Below are positions 16,721 through 26,700 of a stretch of 64,000 nucleotides of DNA, in pieces; position 1 is the stretch's first letter, and each line of letters opens with the position of its first letter. The stretch is from Mesorhizobium sp. dw_380 (GTDB lineage: Bacteria; Pseudomonadota; Alphaproteobacteria; Rhizobiales; Rhizobiaceae), in NCBI RefSeq assembly GCF_018588885.1, contig NZ_JAFFIW010000016.1:1-64000 (forward strand). The letters are read 5' to 3'. Position numbers and translations under genes: made by a program. The notes under the pieces are model-generated. The model was not told where the DNA came from, ran no database searches, and saw nothing but the letters and a program-made list of their open reading frames with translations.

Positions 16721-16762
16721 TGGGCGCGGGTTAGAGGTGCGGCGTTGGCCGCACCTCGCCCA
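16721..16762. terminator. GC-rich hairpin between convergent genes
   Basis: A perfect 10-bp stem (16734-16743 and 16748-16757, loop GTTG), extended by outer TGGGC/GCCCA pairing. It lies between the tmpAB-like operon and the converging flavin monooxygenase gene. No T-tract follows on either strand, so intrinsic termination would be weak; it may stabilise 3' ends. Confidence 0.5.
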
Positions 16763-16779
16763 GCACTCCTCCGGCTCAG

Positions 16780-18582
16780 CTAACCCTTGTGATGCACCTG
16801 CTGCAGCCCGTAGACCGGCGTCGCGATGCCTTCGTGCCTGGCTTTCAGCTGCAGCGCCAGGAACTGGGAATAGTGGCGCGACTGGTGCAAATTGCCGCCG
16901 TGGAACCACAGCGCTTCCTGTTGCGTCGGCTTCCACATGTTGCGCAACTCGCCTTCCCAAGGGCCGGGATCCTTGGTGGTGTTCGAGCCGAGCCCCCAGC
17001 ATTTGCCGACCTTGTCGGCGGTTTCGCGCGATATCAGATCGGCGGCCCAGCCGTTCATCGAGCCGTAGCCGGTGGCGTAGACGATGAGGTCCGCGGGCAG
17101 TTCCGATCCGTCGCTGAGCAGAACCGAATGCTGCTTGATCTCTTCGACGTCAACGCCGCTCTTCAGCTTGATCGAACCATCGATGATCAGCTGGGAGGCG
17201 CCGACATCGATATAATAGCCGGAGCCGCGCCTGAGGTACTTCATGAACAGGCCGGACTCGTCGTCGCCCCAGTCGAGCATGAATCCGGCCTGTTCCAGTC
17301 CCTTGTAGAACGCCGCGTCGCGTTTCTTCATCTCGGCATAGGCCGGGATCTGGAACTCGTGCAGGATCTTGTAGGGCAGCGAAGCAAAGATGAGGTCGGC
17401 CTTGGCCGTGGTGATGCCATTGCGCACCGCCTGCTCCGAATAGAGCGACCCCAGCCCGATTTCCATCAGCGTGTCGGATCTGGAAATATGGGTGCTCGAG
17501 CGCTGCACCATCGTGACGTCGGCCCCGGCTTCCCAAAGTGCGGCTGCGATGTCGTGAGCGGAATTGTTGGAGCCGATGACAACGGCTTTTTTCCCCGCAT
17601 AATTGTCGGGGCCAGGGTGCTTCGAGGAGTGATGCTGGTCGCCTAGGAAATTCTCCATGCCCTTGAATTTCGGCAGATTGGCCTTGCCGGACTGTCCGGT
17701 GGCCAGCACCAGTTGCTTGGGCTTCAAGGTGATGTCCTTGCCGTCGCGGTGGACGACGACCGTCCATTCCTTCTTCTCCTCGTCATAGGAAGCGCTTTTG
17801 GCCTCGGTCGACGACCAGTAGTTCAGCTCCATCACCTTGGCGTACATTTCCAGCCAGTCGCCGATCTTGTCCTTGGGCGAGAAGACCGGCCAGTTCTTCG
17901 GGAAATCGATATAGGGCAGATGGTCGTACCAGACCGGATCGTGCAGGCAGAGCGACTTGTAGCGCTTGCGCCAGCTGTCGCCGGCCCGCTCGTTCTTCTC
18001 GACGATGATGGTCGGAACGCCCAGTTGCCGCAGCCGCGCGCCAAGCGCGATGCCGCCCTGGCCGCCGCCGATGATCAGCGTATGGGGTTGCGTCTTGAAG
18101 CCGAGTTCGGCGGCTTCCTTCTCGCGCTCTTCCTTCCATGTCGGACGGTTCTTGCCCGAGCCGTGCTTGGCGCCCATCGGCCGCGCAAAGCCCGCCTGTT
18201 CCTCGTGGCCCTTCAATTCGACCATGGTGGTCAGCAGCGTCCAGATCTTGCCGTCCTTCAGCCTGACATGGCCAAAGCCGCGCGCCACCTCGGTCTCGAA
18301 ACGGATCCAGCCCTCGATCAGTCCATCGCTCTCGGTCGCGTCCTCGCCCTCGGCGATGGCAAAGTGTGACGGCCTGGTCTTCGACAACTGGCTCTTCAGC
18401 ATGTCGCGGACCTGGTCTTTGCCTTCCATGGTCCTGATGTTCCAGGTGAAGGTGACGAGGTCGCGCCAGTAGCAGTCGTCCTGAAAGCAGGCGACCGCTT
18501 TCTCGATGTCATTGGCGGCCAGGGCGCCGCCGAACTGGTCGAGCAGGTCGGAGAGTTTCTTGTTTGGGGTCTTGTCGAGCAT
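16780..18582 (-). CDS. Flavin-dependent monooxygenase with NTF2-like N-terminal domain
   Basis: Predicted 600-aa protein. Residues 1-130 look like a SnoaL/NTF2-type domain. An FAD-binding Rossmann motif follows (IIGGGQGGIALGARL, about 175) and then a second, NADPH-type motif (VIGSNNSAHDIAAAL). FLGDQHHSSKHPGP near residue 320 resembles the FMO/Baeyer-Villiger fingerprint. It should oxygenate a small molecule using NADPH and O2; substrate unknown. The start ATG 18582 follows GGGAGGAAACC. The frame is open to 18630 but lacks a better ribosome site. Confidence 0.83.
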   Translation of the reverse strand: MLDKTPNKKLSDLLDQFGGALAANDIEKAVACFQDDCYWRDLVTFTWNIRTMEGKDQVRDMLKSQLSKTRPSHFAIAEGEDATESDGLIEGWIRFETEVARGFGHVRLKDGKIWTLLTTMVELKGHEEQAGFARPMGAKHGSGKNRPTWKEEREKEAAELGFKTQPHTLIIGGGQGGIALGARLRQLGVPTIIVEKNERAGDSWRKRYKSLCLHDPVWYDHLPYIDFPKNWPVFSPKDKIGDWLEMYAKVMELNYWSSTEAKSASYDEEKKEWTVVVHRDGKDITLKPKQLVLATGQSGKANLPKFKGMENFLGDQHHSSKHPGPDNYAGKKAVVIGSNNSAHDIAAALWEAGADVTMVQRSSTHISRSDTLMEIGLGSLYSEQAVRNGITTAKADLIFASLPYKILHEFQIPAYAEMKKRDAAFYKGLEQAGFMLDWGDDESGLFMKYLRRGSGYYIDVGASQLIIDGSIKLKSGVDVEEIKQHSVLLSDGSELPADLIVYATGYGSMNGWAADLISRETADKVGKCWGLGSNTTKDPGPWEGELRNMWKPTQQEALWFHGGNLHQSRHYSQFLALQLKARHEGIATPVYGLQQVHHKG

Positions 18583-18839
18583 GAGGTTTCCTCCCGTGAA
18601 ATCCAGATCGTCGTGGTTGCTTCGCCGCACTTGTCAGCCGGACGACCAAGTATCGGCAGAGAGGGCGGTCTTCGTCACGCCCCACCATAGTTTCGCGTGG
18701 CTTCAAGGACTTATCCGGAAACCATCGCTTCCGGGCGACTTGACAGCGCATCGCGGAGGGACGACGCGGCGTCGGTCGCAAATCGTGACGGTCATCTGTC
18801 GAATTGGAAGCGCCTTCATCGCCGGCGCGATTTTTGCCG
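18583..18839. other. Divergent intergenic region upstream of the ilvI leader
   Basis: About 260 bases between the monooxygenase start and the ilvI promoter. No gene, RNA motif or strong palindrome was recognised. It should carry the monooxygenase promoter on the minus strand. The whole gap, 18583-19046, also holds the promoter, leader peptide and attenuator listed separately. Confidence 0.5.
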
Positions 18840-18869
18840 TTGACAGGCTGCCTTGCCCACCCGTAGTGT
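18840..18869 (+). promoter_or_regulatory. Promoter of the ilvI leader
   Basis: A consensus -35 TTGACA (18840-18845) is followed 18 bases later by TAGTGT (18864-18869) as a -10 box. Transcription would start about seven bases later, almost at the ATG of the leader peptide (18878). I recall the same arrangement, with transcription starting at the leader AUG, for the rhizobial trp attenuator. Confidence 0.6.
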
Positions 18870-18877
18870 CCGCCACC

Positions 18878-18928
18878 ATGAAAAAGGCACTCATTCTCGT
18901 AGGAAAGCGCGTGGGCAAGGCGGTGTAA
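18878..18928 (+). CDS. ilvI leader peptide (attenuator), 16 aa
   Basis: A 16-codon ORF encodes MKKALILVGKRVGKAV. Six residues are branched-chain (L5, I6, L7, V8, V12, V16), with four in a row, as expected for sensing charged tRNA-Leu, -Ile and -Val. It ends 32 bases before a rho-independent terminator and about 120 bases before acetolactate synthase. Ribosome stalling at scarce branched-chain amino acids would favour antitermination. Too short for ordinary gene finders. Confidence 0.78.
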   Translation: MKKALILVGKRVGKAV

Positions 18929-18960
18929 CCGCCGGGCGAAAACCTCCCATGCGCACACAC

Positions 18961-18985
18961 AGGCTCCCTCGGGGGCCTTTTTTAT
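18961..18985 (+). terminator. ilvI attenuator terminator
   Basis: AGGCTCCC pairs with GGGGGCCT across a very short loop and is followed directly by a run of six T residues and ATT. This is a rho-independent terminator located between the leader peptide and the ilvI start, with nothing to terminate except the leader transcript. That placement is diagnostic for attenuation. Confidence 0.82.
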
Positions 18986-19046
18986 TGCCTGAAACACGAT
19001 TAAACGACCAGCAACGCCGAAATGGCGACAGTACGGGACCAGACCG

Positions 19047-20828
19047 ATGAGCAATGGACAAAGCGAGCGGCGCGAAATGACGGGCGCCGAAATGGTGGTG
19101 CAGGCGCTGAAGGACAATGGCGTCAAGCATGTCTTCGGTTATCCGGGCGGCGCGGTTCTCCCGATCTATGACGAGATCTTCCAGCAGGACGAGGTCGAGC
19201 ACATTCTGGTGCGCCACGAGCAGGGCGCTGGCCATGCGGCCGAGGGCTATGCGCGCTCGACCGGCAAGGCCGGCGTCATGCTGGTGACCTCTGGTCCCGG
19301 CGCCACCAATGCGGTGACGCCGCTGCAGGACGCGCTGATGGATTCGATCCCGCTGGTCTGCCTGACCGGGCAGGTGCCGACCTCGCTCATCGGCTCCGAC
19401 GCCTTCCAGGAATGCGACACGGTCGGCATTACGCGACCCTGCACCAAGCACAACTGGCTGGTGAAGGACGTCAACCAACTCGCCGCGACCATCCACGAAG
19501 CCTTCCATGTCGCGACGACCGGCCGTCCCGGTCCCGTGGTGGTCGACATCCCGAAGGACGTGCAGTTCGCCAGGGGCTTCTACGTCCCGCCGCAGATCGC
19601 GCCGCGCACCAGCTACCAGCCCAAGGTCCAGGGCGACCTGGAAAAGGTGAAGGCGGCGGTCGAACTGATGGCCAGCGCCAAGAAGCCGATCATCTATTCG
19701 GGCGGCGGCGTCATCAATTCCGGCCCGGAAGCGAGCCATCTGCTGCGCGAGCTGGTCGATCTCACCGGTTTCCCGATCACCTCGACGCTGATGGGCCTCG
19801 GCGCCTATCCGGCGTCGGGCAAGAACTGGCTGGGCATGCTGGGCATGCACGGCACCTATGAAGCCAATATGGCGATGCATGACTGCGATGTGATGATCTG
19901 CATCGGCGCCCGCTTTGACGACCGTATCACCGGGCGGCTCAATGCGTTCTCGCCGACCTCGAAGAAGATCCACATCGATATCGATCCGTCCTCGATCAAC
20001 AAGAACGTCCACACCGACGTGCCGATCATTGGTGATGTCGGCCGGGTGCTGGAGGATCTCGTGCGGCTGTGGCGGGCAACCGCCAAGGCCGACAAGAAGG
20101 CGCTCTATCCCTGGTGGGAGCAGATCGCCAAATGGCGCGCGCGCGATTCACTCGCATACAAGATGAACAACGATGTGATCATGCCGCAATACGCCATCCA
20201 GCGGCTCTACGAACTGACCAAACACATGGACACCTACATCACCACCGAGGTCGGCCAGCACCAGATGTGGGCGGCGCAGCATTATCATTTCGAGAAGCCG
20301 AACCGCTGGATGACATCGGGCGGGCTGGGCACGATGGGTTACGGCCTGCCGGCGGCTCTCGGCGTGCAGATCGCACACCCGGATGCGCTGGTCGTCGACA
20401 TCGCCGGCGACGCTTCGGTGCAGATGACGATGCAGGAGATGAGTACCGCGGTGCAGTACAACGCGCCGATCAAGATCTTCATCCTCAACAACCAGTATAT
20501 GGGCATGGTGCGGCAGTGGCAGCAATTGCTGCACGGCAACCGGCTGTCGCATTCCTACACCGAGGCGATGCCGGACTTCGTCAAGCTGGCGGAGGCCTAT
20601 GGCGGCCACGGCATACGCTGCGAAAAGCCCGATGAGCTGGACGACGCCATCAAGGAGATGATCTCGGTCCGGAAACCGGTGCTGTTCGACTGCCGCGTGG
20701 CGACGCTTGCCAACTGTTTCCCGATGATCCCGTCGGGCAAGGCGCACAACGAGATGCTGCTGCCGGACGAGGCAACCGACGAGGCTGTGGCGAATGCCAT
20801 CGACGCCAAGGGCAGGGAACTGGTGTAG
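19047..20828 (+). CDS. ilvI: Acetolactate synthase, large (catalytic) subunit
   Basis: Predicted 593-aa thiamine diphosphate enzyme. It condenses two pyruvates to acetolactate, or pyruvate and 2-ketobutyrate to acetohydroxybutyrate, in branched-chain amino acid synthesis. The catalytic Glu is E58 (RHEQGAGHAAEGYA). The ThDP/Mg motif begins GDASVQMTMQE and continues to an ILNNQY stretch. Length is normal. It is followed 83 bases later by the regulatory subunit. An upstream leader peptide and terminator indicate attenuation control. ilvB is an equivalent name. Confidence 0.96.
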   Translation: MSNGQSERREMTGAEMVVQALKDNGVKHVFGYPGGAVLPIYDEIFQQDEVEHILVRHEQGAGHAAEGYARSTGKAGVMLVTSGPGATNAVTPLQDALMDSIPLVCLTGQVPTSLIGSDAFQECDTVGITRPCTKHNWLVKDVNQLAATIHEAFHVATTGRPGPVVVDIPKDVQFARGFYVPPQIAPRTSYQPKVQGDLEKVKAAVELMASAKKPIIYSGGGVINSGPEASHLLRELVDLTGFPITSTLMGLGAYPASGKNWLGMLGMHGTYEANMAMHDCDVMICIGARFDDRITGRLNAFSPTSKKIHIDIDPSSINKNVHTDVPIIGDVGRVLEDLVRLWRATAKADKKALYPWWEQIAKWRARDSLAYKMNNDVIMPQYAIQRLYELTKHMDTYITTEVGQHQMWAAQHYHFEKPNRWMTSGGLGTMGYGLPAALGVQIAHPDALVVDIAGDASVQMTMQEMSTAVQYNAPIKIFILNNQYMGMVRQWQQLLHGNRLSHSYTEAMPDFVKLAEAYGGHGIRCEKPDELDDAIKEMISVRKPVLFDCRVATLANCFPMIPSGKAHNEMLLPDEATDEAVANAIDAKGRELV

Positions 20829-20911
20829 GGCCCTAGCCAAGGCAGGGCTCTCGCGAGAAGCCGTGCGGAAACAGAGAGTTAGATCAAGAATTCGAAATCG
20901 AGATTCATGTC

Positions 20912-21487
20912 ATGAACGCACAGCACCTCCAACCCACCGGCTCCGCCTACTTCATCGCCAAGGAAACGGAGCGGCCGGAAAACCACACGCTTTCCGTCCT
21001 GGTCGACAACGAACCGGGCGTGCTCGCCCGGGTCATCGGCCTGTTTTCAGGGCGGGGCTACAACATCGAGAGCCTGACCGTCTCGGAGACCGAGCATGAA
21101 AAGCACCTGTCGCGCATCACCATCGTGACGCGCGGCACACCGCATGTGCTGGAGCAGATCAAGCATCAGCTCGAGCGCATCGTGCCGGTCCACCGCGTGG
21201 TCGATCTCACCGTGCGCTCGCACGAATTCGGACAGGAGCGGCCGCTGGAGCGGGAGCTGGCGCTGGTCAAGGTTGCCGGCACCGGCGAGGCCCGGGTCGA
21301 GGCGCTGCGGCTGGCCGATGCCTTCCGCGCCAGCGTCATCGACGCCAACACCGAGCATTTCATCTTCGAGATCACCGGCAAGGGCTCCAAGCTCGACCAG
21401 TTCATCGCCATCATGAAGCCGCTCGGCCTGGTCGAAATCTGCCGCACCGGCGTGGCGGCGATGAACCGCGGCCCGCAGGGGATGTAG
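20912..21487 (+). CDS. ilvH: Acetolactate synthase, small (regulatory) subunit
   Basis: Predicted 191-aa regulatory subunit. An N-terminal ACT domain (about 25-100, with LVDNEPGVLARVIGLFSGRGYN) binds the feedback inhibitor valine, and a C-terminal ALS-type domain activates the catalytic subunit. The ATG at 20912 is chosen; an ATG at 20906 runs straight into a stop. The N-terminus is about 25 residues longer than the shortest family members. Cotranscribed with ilvI. Also named ilvN. Confidence 0.95.
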   Translation: MNAQHLQPTGSAYFIAKETERPENHTLSVLVDNEPGVLARVIGLFSGRGYNIESLTVSETEHEKHLSRITIVTRGTPHVLEQIKHQLERIVPVHRVVDLTVRSHEFGQERPLERELALVKVAGTGEARVEALRLADAFRASVIDANTEHFIFEITGKGSKLDQFIAIMKPLGLVEICRTGVAAMNRGPQGM

Positions 21488-21606
21488 ACGCGGTCCCATC
21501 CAGACAATCGCTGAGGGGCTGGAACTTGGCCCGACCACCGGCCGATCCTGGCCTTTGTGCGGCCTCCGGAAAGCGACAATAATACTGACGTATCTGGGAG
21601 GATATC

Positions 21607-22203
21607 ATGTCGTCCGACGCATTCCTCGCACTGCTCGTCTATGCCCTCGTGACCTCGATCACGCCGGGGCCGAACAATCTCATGCTGCTGGCCTCCGGGG
21701 TCAATTTCGGCATCGCCAGGACGGTGCCGCACATGCTGGGCATCAGCATCGGCTTTCTTGTCCTGCTGCTGGCGGTTGGGCTGGGTCTGGGTGCGGTGCT
21801 GACCGCGTTTCCGGCGCTGCACACCGCGCTCAAGATCGCCGGTGCGGCCTATCTGCTCTACCTCGCCTGGAAGATCGCCATGTCGCGCTCGCTGAGCGGC
21901 AAGGGGGAGGCGGAAGCGCGGCCGATGAGCTTCATCGATGCGGCGGCGTTCCAGTGGGTCAATCCCAAGGCCTGGGTGATGGCGATCACCGCCATGGCGG
22001 TCTACAGCAATCCGGAGCACCCGTTCCTGTCGGTCGTGCTGGTCTCGGTAGCCTTCACCATCGTCAACCTGCCGAGCGTCTCGGTGTGGGCTGGATTCGG
22101 CACGGCGCTGCGCGGATTCCTGTCGGATCCGGTGCGGCTGAAATGGTTCAACATCGCCATGGGCGTGTTGCTGGCGGCGACGCTGTGGCCGATGTTGAAA
22201 TAG
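21607..22203 (+). CDS. LysE family amino acid exporter
   Basis: Predicted 198-aa inner-membrane protein with about six hydrophobic segments. The family motif SITPGPNNLMLLASG lies at residues 17-31, and FQWVNPKAWVMAITA near residue 118. LysE/RhtB proteins export amino acids or derivatives. The position after ilvIH could suggest a branched-chain substrate, but the family is too broad to say. An upstream GGGAGGATATC supplies the ribosome site. Confidence 0.88.
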   Translation: MSSDAFLALLVYALVTSITPGPNNLMLLASGVNFGIARTVPHMLGISIGFLVLLLAVGLGLGAVLTAFPALHTALKIAGAAYLLYLAWKIAMSRSLSGKGEAEARPMSFIDAAAFQWVNPKAWVMAITAMAVYSNPEHPFLSVVLVSVAFTIVNLPSVSVWAGFGTALRGFLSDPVRLKWFNIAMGVLLAATLWPMLK

Positions 22204-22250
22204 GGTTTCCCCTGAGCTCGCAGCGGCTTCGGCCGGCGGCCACGGCGGGG

Positions 22251-22274
22251 TGCACATTCATTGTGCAGTGCACA
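22251..22274. promoter_or_regulatory. Possible operator upstream of the RND operon
   Basis: TGCACA-N5-TGTGCA (22251-22267) is an inverted repeat, followed at once by GTGCACA, a third copy of the half-site. It lies about 145 bases before the RND adaptor gene. No TetR-type regulator gene is adjacent, so any regulator would act in trans. Confidence 0.4.
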
Positions 22275-22412
22275 TTAAATCTTCGTAATGCCGTGTTTTG
22301 GCCCTTTTCCGACAAAGGCGTGTCCTATCTATTCAGCGAAATCGCGGCAGGGTGCCGTGAAATGAGCTAGAATACGACCACCTGGCTATGGCGTGTCGGA
22401 CGAGAGGGCCTT

Positions 22413-23705
22413 TTGTCGATGCGTGGAAAAGTCATCCTTTCATTGCTTGCGCTCGCCTGTATCGGCGCGGTCTGGCTCTATCTGTCGCCCGACGCGCTGA
22501 GCCGGGCTCAGCAACTCATCGGCGCAAAGCAGGTCGCGTCGGCGGACAAATCGTCAACCGACAAGCCGGCAACGGGCGACAAGCCGGCAGCAGGGGACAA
22601 GCCGGCCGCCGGCGGCAATGGCCCTCGCTCGGCCTCGATCGTTTCGGCGACGGCAACGACGGCCGACTTCCCGATCCGGCGCTATGCCATCGGCTTCGTC
22701 TCCTCGCCGGCGGTGGTCAACATCAATGCGCGGGTTTCCAGCCAGATCGTATCGATCGACGTCAAGGACGGGCAGATGGTGAAGGAGGGCGACGTTCTGT
22801 TCTCGCTCGACGACCGCGCGCTGAAGGCGCAACTCGCCAAGGACCAGGCAACGCTCGCCAAGGACCAGGCGCTGCTTGCCAGTTCAAATTCCGATCTTCA
22901 GCGCGCCAAGGACCTCGTTGCCAAGCAGGCCGGCACGCAGCAGACCTATGATCAGGCGCTGGCGGCGCAGAAGGGGGCGGCCGCGACCGTCGATGCGGAC
23001 AAGGCAACAATCGACGCCGACAATGTCCAGCTTGGTTTTGCCACCATAACGGCGCCGATTGCCGGCAGGCTGGGTGTCGTCAATGTCGCCGTCGGCGATC
23101 TCGTCACCGTCAGCAATGGCAACAGCAGCTCGGCAACCCCGCTGGTGACCATCACCCAGATCGACCCGTTGCAGGTCAACTTCAATCTGCCGGAAAGCAA
23201 CCTTGCGCTGCTCCACAAGGCGCTTGCCAATCCGCAGCAAGGGGCCGTGACGCTGACCAAGGACGGCGACCCGACGCCGATCGGCAAGGGCACGCTCGAT
23301 TTCGTCGATTCCAGCGTCGACACCGCTTCGGGCACGATCGCGACGCGGGCGAGCATACCGAATGCCGATCTTTCGCTGTGGCCCGGCCAGTATGTGAATG
23401 TCGTGCTCGACGCCGGCATCATGCCGCAGATGACCTCCGTTCCCACCGTCGCGGTCCAGCCCAGCCAGAAGGGGCCGTTCGTCTATGTGGTCAAGCCGGA
23501 CAGCACGGTCGAGATGCGACCGGTTCAGGTGGCGCTGACCGAAGGCGAGAACAGCGCCATCAGCCAGGGGCTGAAAAGCGGCGAGAAGGTCGTCATCGAG
23601 GGCCAGACAAGGCTGAAGGACGGTGCCGCCGTGCATGAAGGCAAGGCTGCGGCCGCCGCGCCGAAAGTGGCCGAGGCGACCGGCGCCGGCGAGGCGGCCC
23701 AATGA
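22413..23705 (+). CDS. RND efflux periplasmic adaptor (MdtA-like)
   Basis: Predicted 430-aa membrane fusion protein. An N-terminal hydrophobic anchor (about 5-23) is followed by an unusual lysine-rich repeat of TGDKPAAGDKPAAG type (about 50-68), then biotinyl-lipoyl, hairpin and beta-barrel domains. The hairpin (about 145-215) is Ala/Asp/Lys-rich. TTG at 22413 is five bases after GAGAGGG; the ATG at 22419 is an alternative start. The stop overlaps the pump gene (AATGA), so the two are cotranslated. Confidence 0.9.
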   Translation: MSMRGKVILSLLALACIGAVWLYLSPDALSRAQQLIGAKQVASADKSSTDKPATGDKPAAGDKPAAGGNGPRSASIVSATATTADFPIRRYAIGFVSSPAVVNINARVSSQIVSIDVKDGQMVKEGDVLFSLDDRALKAQLAKDQATLAKDQALLASSNSDLQRAKDLVAKQAGTQQTYDQALAAQKGAAATVDADKATIDADNVQLGFATITAPIAGRLGVVNVAVGDLVTVSNGNSSSATPLVTITQIDPLQVNFNLPESNLALLHKALANPQQGAVTLTKDGDPTPIGKGTLDFVDSSVDTASGTIATRASIPNADLSLWPGQYVNVVLDAGIMPQMTSVPTVAVQPSQKGPFVYVVKPDSTVEMRPVQVALTEGENSAISQGLKSGEKVVIEGQTRLKDGAAVHEGKAAAAAPKVAEATGAGEAAQ

Positions 23706-26700
23706 TCTCCGAATTCTGCATTCGCAGGCCCGTCGCCACCCTTTTGATGTCGTTCGCCCTGGTGCTGGGCGGACTGTTCGCCTACAAGTTCCTGCCGGTC
23801 GCAGCGCTGCCCAGCGCGGAATTTCCGGTCGTCAACGTCTCGGCCTCGCTACCCGGCGCCTCGCCGGAAACCATGGCCACATCAGTGGCGACACCGCTGA
23901 TCAAGCAGTTCGCCACCATCGCCGGCATCGATTCGATCTCGACCACGAACTCGCTTGGCCAAACGTCGATCGCCATCCAGTTCGTGCTCAACCGCGACAT
24001 CGACGCGGCAGCGGCCGACGTGCAGGCCGCCATTGCGCGCACTCAAAAATCGCTGCCGCCGCAGATGACGTCGCCGCCGAGCTACCGCAAGGTCAATCCG
24101 GCCGATGCGCCGATCCTGCTGATGTCGCTGGTCAGCGACACGGTTCCGCTGACCGATCTCGATGCTTTTGCGGAAAACGTCATCTCGCCGTCGCTGTCGA
24201 CCATCGATGGAGTGGCGCAGGTCTCGATCTTTGGCCAGCAGAAATACGCGGTGCGCATCCAGATCGATCCCACCGCGCTTGCCGCGCGCGGCATCTCGAT
24301 CGATCAGCTGCAGGCGGCGATCTCGTCGGCGAACAGCAACACGCCGCTTGGCGTGCTGCAGAACAACAAGCAGCAGCTCACCATCACCGCCAATACCCAG
24401 CTCACAAACGCCGCCGGTTTCTCCAACCTCATCATCGCCACCAAGAACGGTCATCCGGTACGGCTGGGCGAGGTGACCCGCGTGGTCGATTCGGTGCAGA
24501 CCACGACGACGGCGAGCTGGTATGACGGTACCCGCGCGATCATCATGGCGGTGCAGCGCCAGCCCGACGCCAACACGGTCGACGTCGTCGACAAGGTCAA
24601 GGCGATGTTGCCGTCCTTCCACGACCAGATGCCGGGCGCGGCCTCGATCAAGTTGCTCAACGACCGTTCGACCTCGATCCGCCAGGCCGTCGATGACGTG
24701 CAGTTCACGCTGCTGTTGACCATCGCCCTGGTGGTCATGGTGATCTTCGTCTTCCTGCGCCGGGTGACGGCGACCATCATCCCGGCCGTGGCGGTGCCGA
24801 TCTCGCTGATCGCCACGCTCGGCGCGATGTTCCTGTTCGGCTTTTCCATCGACAATATATCACTGATGGGCCTGACGCTTGCGGTCGGCCTCGTCGTCGA
24901 CGACGCCATCGTGATGCTGGAAAACATCTTCCGCCATATGGAGGAGGATGGGTTGTCAGCCTTCGACGCATCGCTGAAGGGCGCGCGCGAAATCGGCTTC
25001 ACCATCATCTCGATCTCAATCTCGCTGGTGGCCGTGTTCATCCCGGTGCTGCTGATGGGCGGCGTGATCGGGCGCATCTTCAACGAGTTCGCGGTCGTGG
25101 TGACGGTCGCCATCCTGGCGTCGATGTTCGTGTCGCTGACGCTGACACCAATGCTGTGCTCGCGGCTGCTGTCGGTGACCAAGGCCGACCGCGAGGCGCA
25201 CGGCGAGGGCCACAAGCGCGATTTCATCACGCGCGGCTACGACCGGATCCTGAGCTTCTGCCTGCGGCACACCTTCCTGGTGTTCCTCGTCTTCATCGGC
25301 ACCGCGGCAGCGTCGGTCTGGCTGATCCAGATATCGCCGAAGGGCTTCTTCCCGCAGGAGGATATCGGCCAGGTCTCGGTGACCACCATCGCGCGCCAGG
25401 ACATCTCGTTCGACGCCATGGCCAAGCTGCAAGGGCAGGTGGCCAGCGTGTTCTCGCATTCGCCCTATGTCGACCATGTGGCGTGGTCGGCGGGCAGCGG
25501 CAACAATGCGCTCAACCAGGGGCAGCTCTTCGTCCAGCTCAAGGGCAAGGACCAGCGTCCCGATATCGAGAAGGTGCTTTCGGACCTGCGCAAGCAACTG
25601 GCAGGCGTGGCGGGCATCGAGACCTACATGCAGCCGGTGCAGAACCTGAGACTGGGTTCGCGCTCGTCGGCCAGCGCCTACCAGCTCGTCGTCCAGGGCC
25701 TCGATACCGGCCAGACCGATATCTGGGCGCAGAAACTGAACGACGCGATGGCGGCCGACCATACGACCTTCACCGACGTCACCAGCGATCTGCAGAACAA
25801 TGCGCTGCAGGCATCGCTGGTGGTGGATCGCGACAAGGCCGCCCAGCTCGGCATCGATACCGACACGCTGCGCACCGCTCTCTATGGCGGGTTCGGCACC
25901 GACCAGGTTTCGACGATCTTCGGTTCGGCCGACAGCTACGAAGTCATCACCGAGCTCGATCCCGAGATCGAGTGGTCGCCCGAGCGGATGCTCGCCATCC
26001 AGATGAGGACGGCGAGCGGCAGTCTGGTTCCGCTTGGCGCCTTCGCCCGGGTCGACCGCACGGCCGGCGCCTTGACCGTCAACCAGCTCGGCCAGCTTCC
26101 GGCGGTGACCATCTCCTACAATCTGCCGCAAGGCGTGGCGCTGGGCGACAGCGTCACCCGCATCAACGCGCTCAAGGAGCAGATCGGCATGCCGACGGCG
26201 ATCTCGACTTCCTTCGCCGGCACAGCCAAGACTTTCCAGGATTCGCTCGCCAACCAGGGCCTGCTGATCGGCGGCGCGATCTTGACCATCTATATCGTGC
26301 TCGGCATTCTCTATGAGAGCTTCATCCACCCGCTCACCATTCTCACTGGCCTGCCTTCGGCAGTGCTGGGCGCCCTCGTTGCCTTGCGCTTCGCCGGCAT
26401 GGATCTGTCGGTGATCGCGGTGATCGGCATCCTGATGCTGATCGGCATCGTCAAGAAGAACGGCATCATGATGGTCGACGTCGCGCTGGAACTGCGACGA
26501 GAAGGCATGTCGGCCACCGATTCCATCCACAAGGCCTGCCTGATGCGTTTCAGGCCGATCATGATGACGACATTGGCGGCGCTGATGGGCACGTTCCCGA
26601 TCGCGCTCGGCACCGGCGCCAGCGCGGAACTGCGCCAGCCGCTGGGTGTTGCCGTTGTCGGCGGCCTGCTGGCGTCGCAGGCGCTGACCCTGTTCGTGAC

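Noticed and set aside
24451..25230. Ser/Thr-rich 259-codon minus-strand frame inside the RND gene
   Set aside because: The composition is that of an antisense frame of a membrane protein. No signal of an independent gene.
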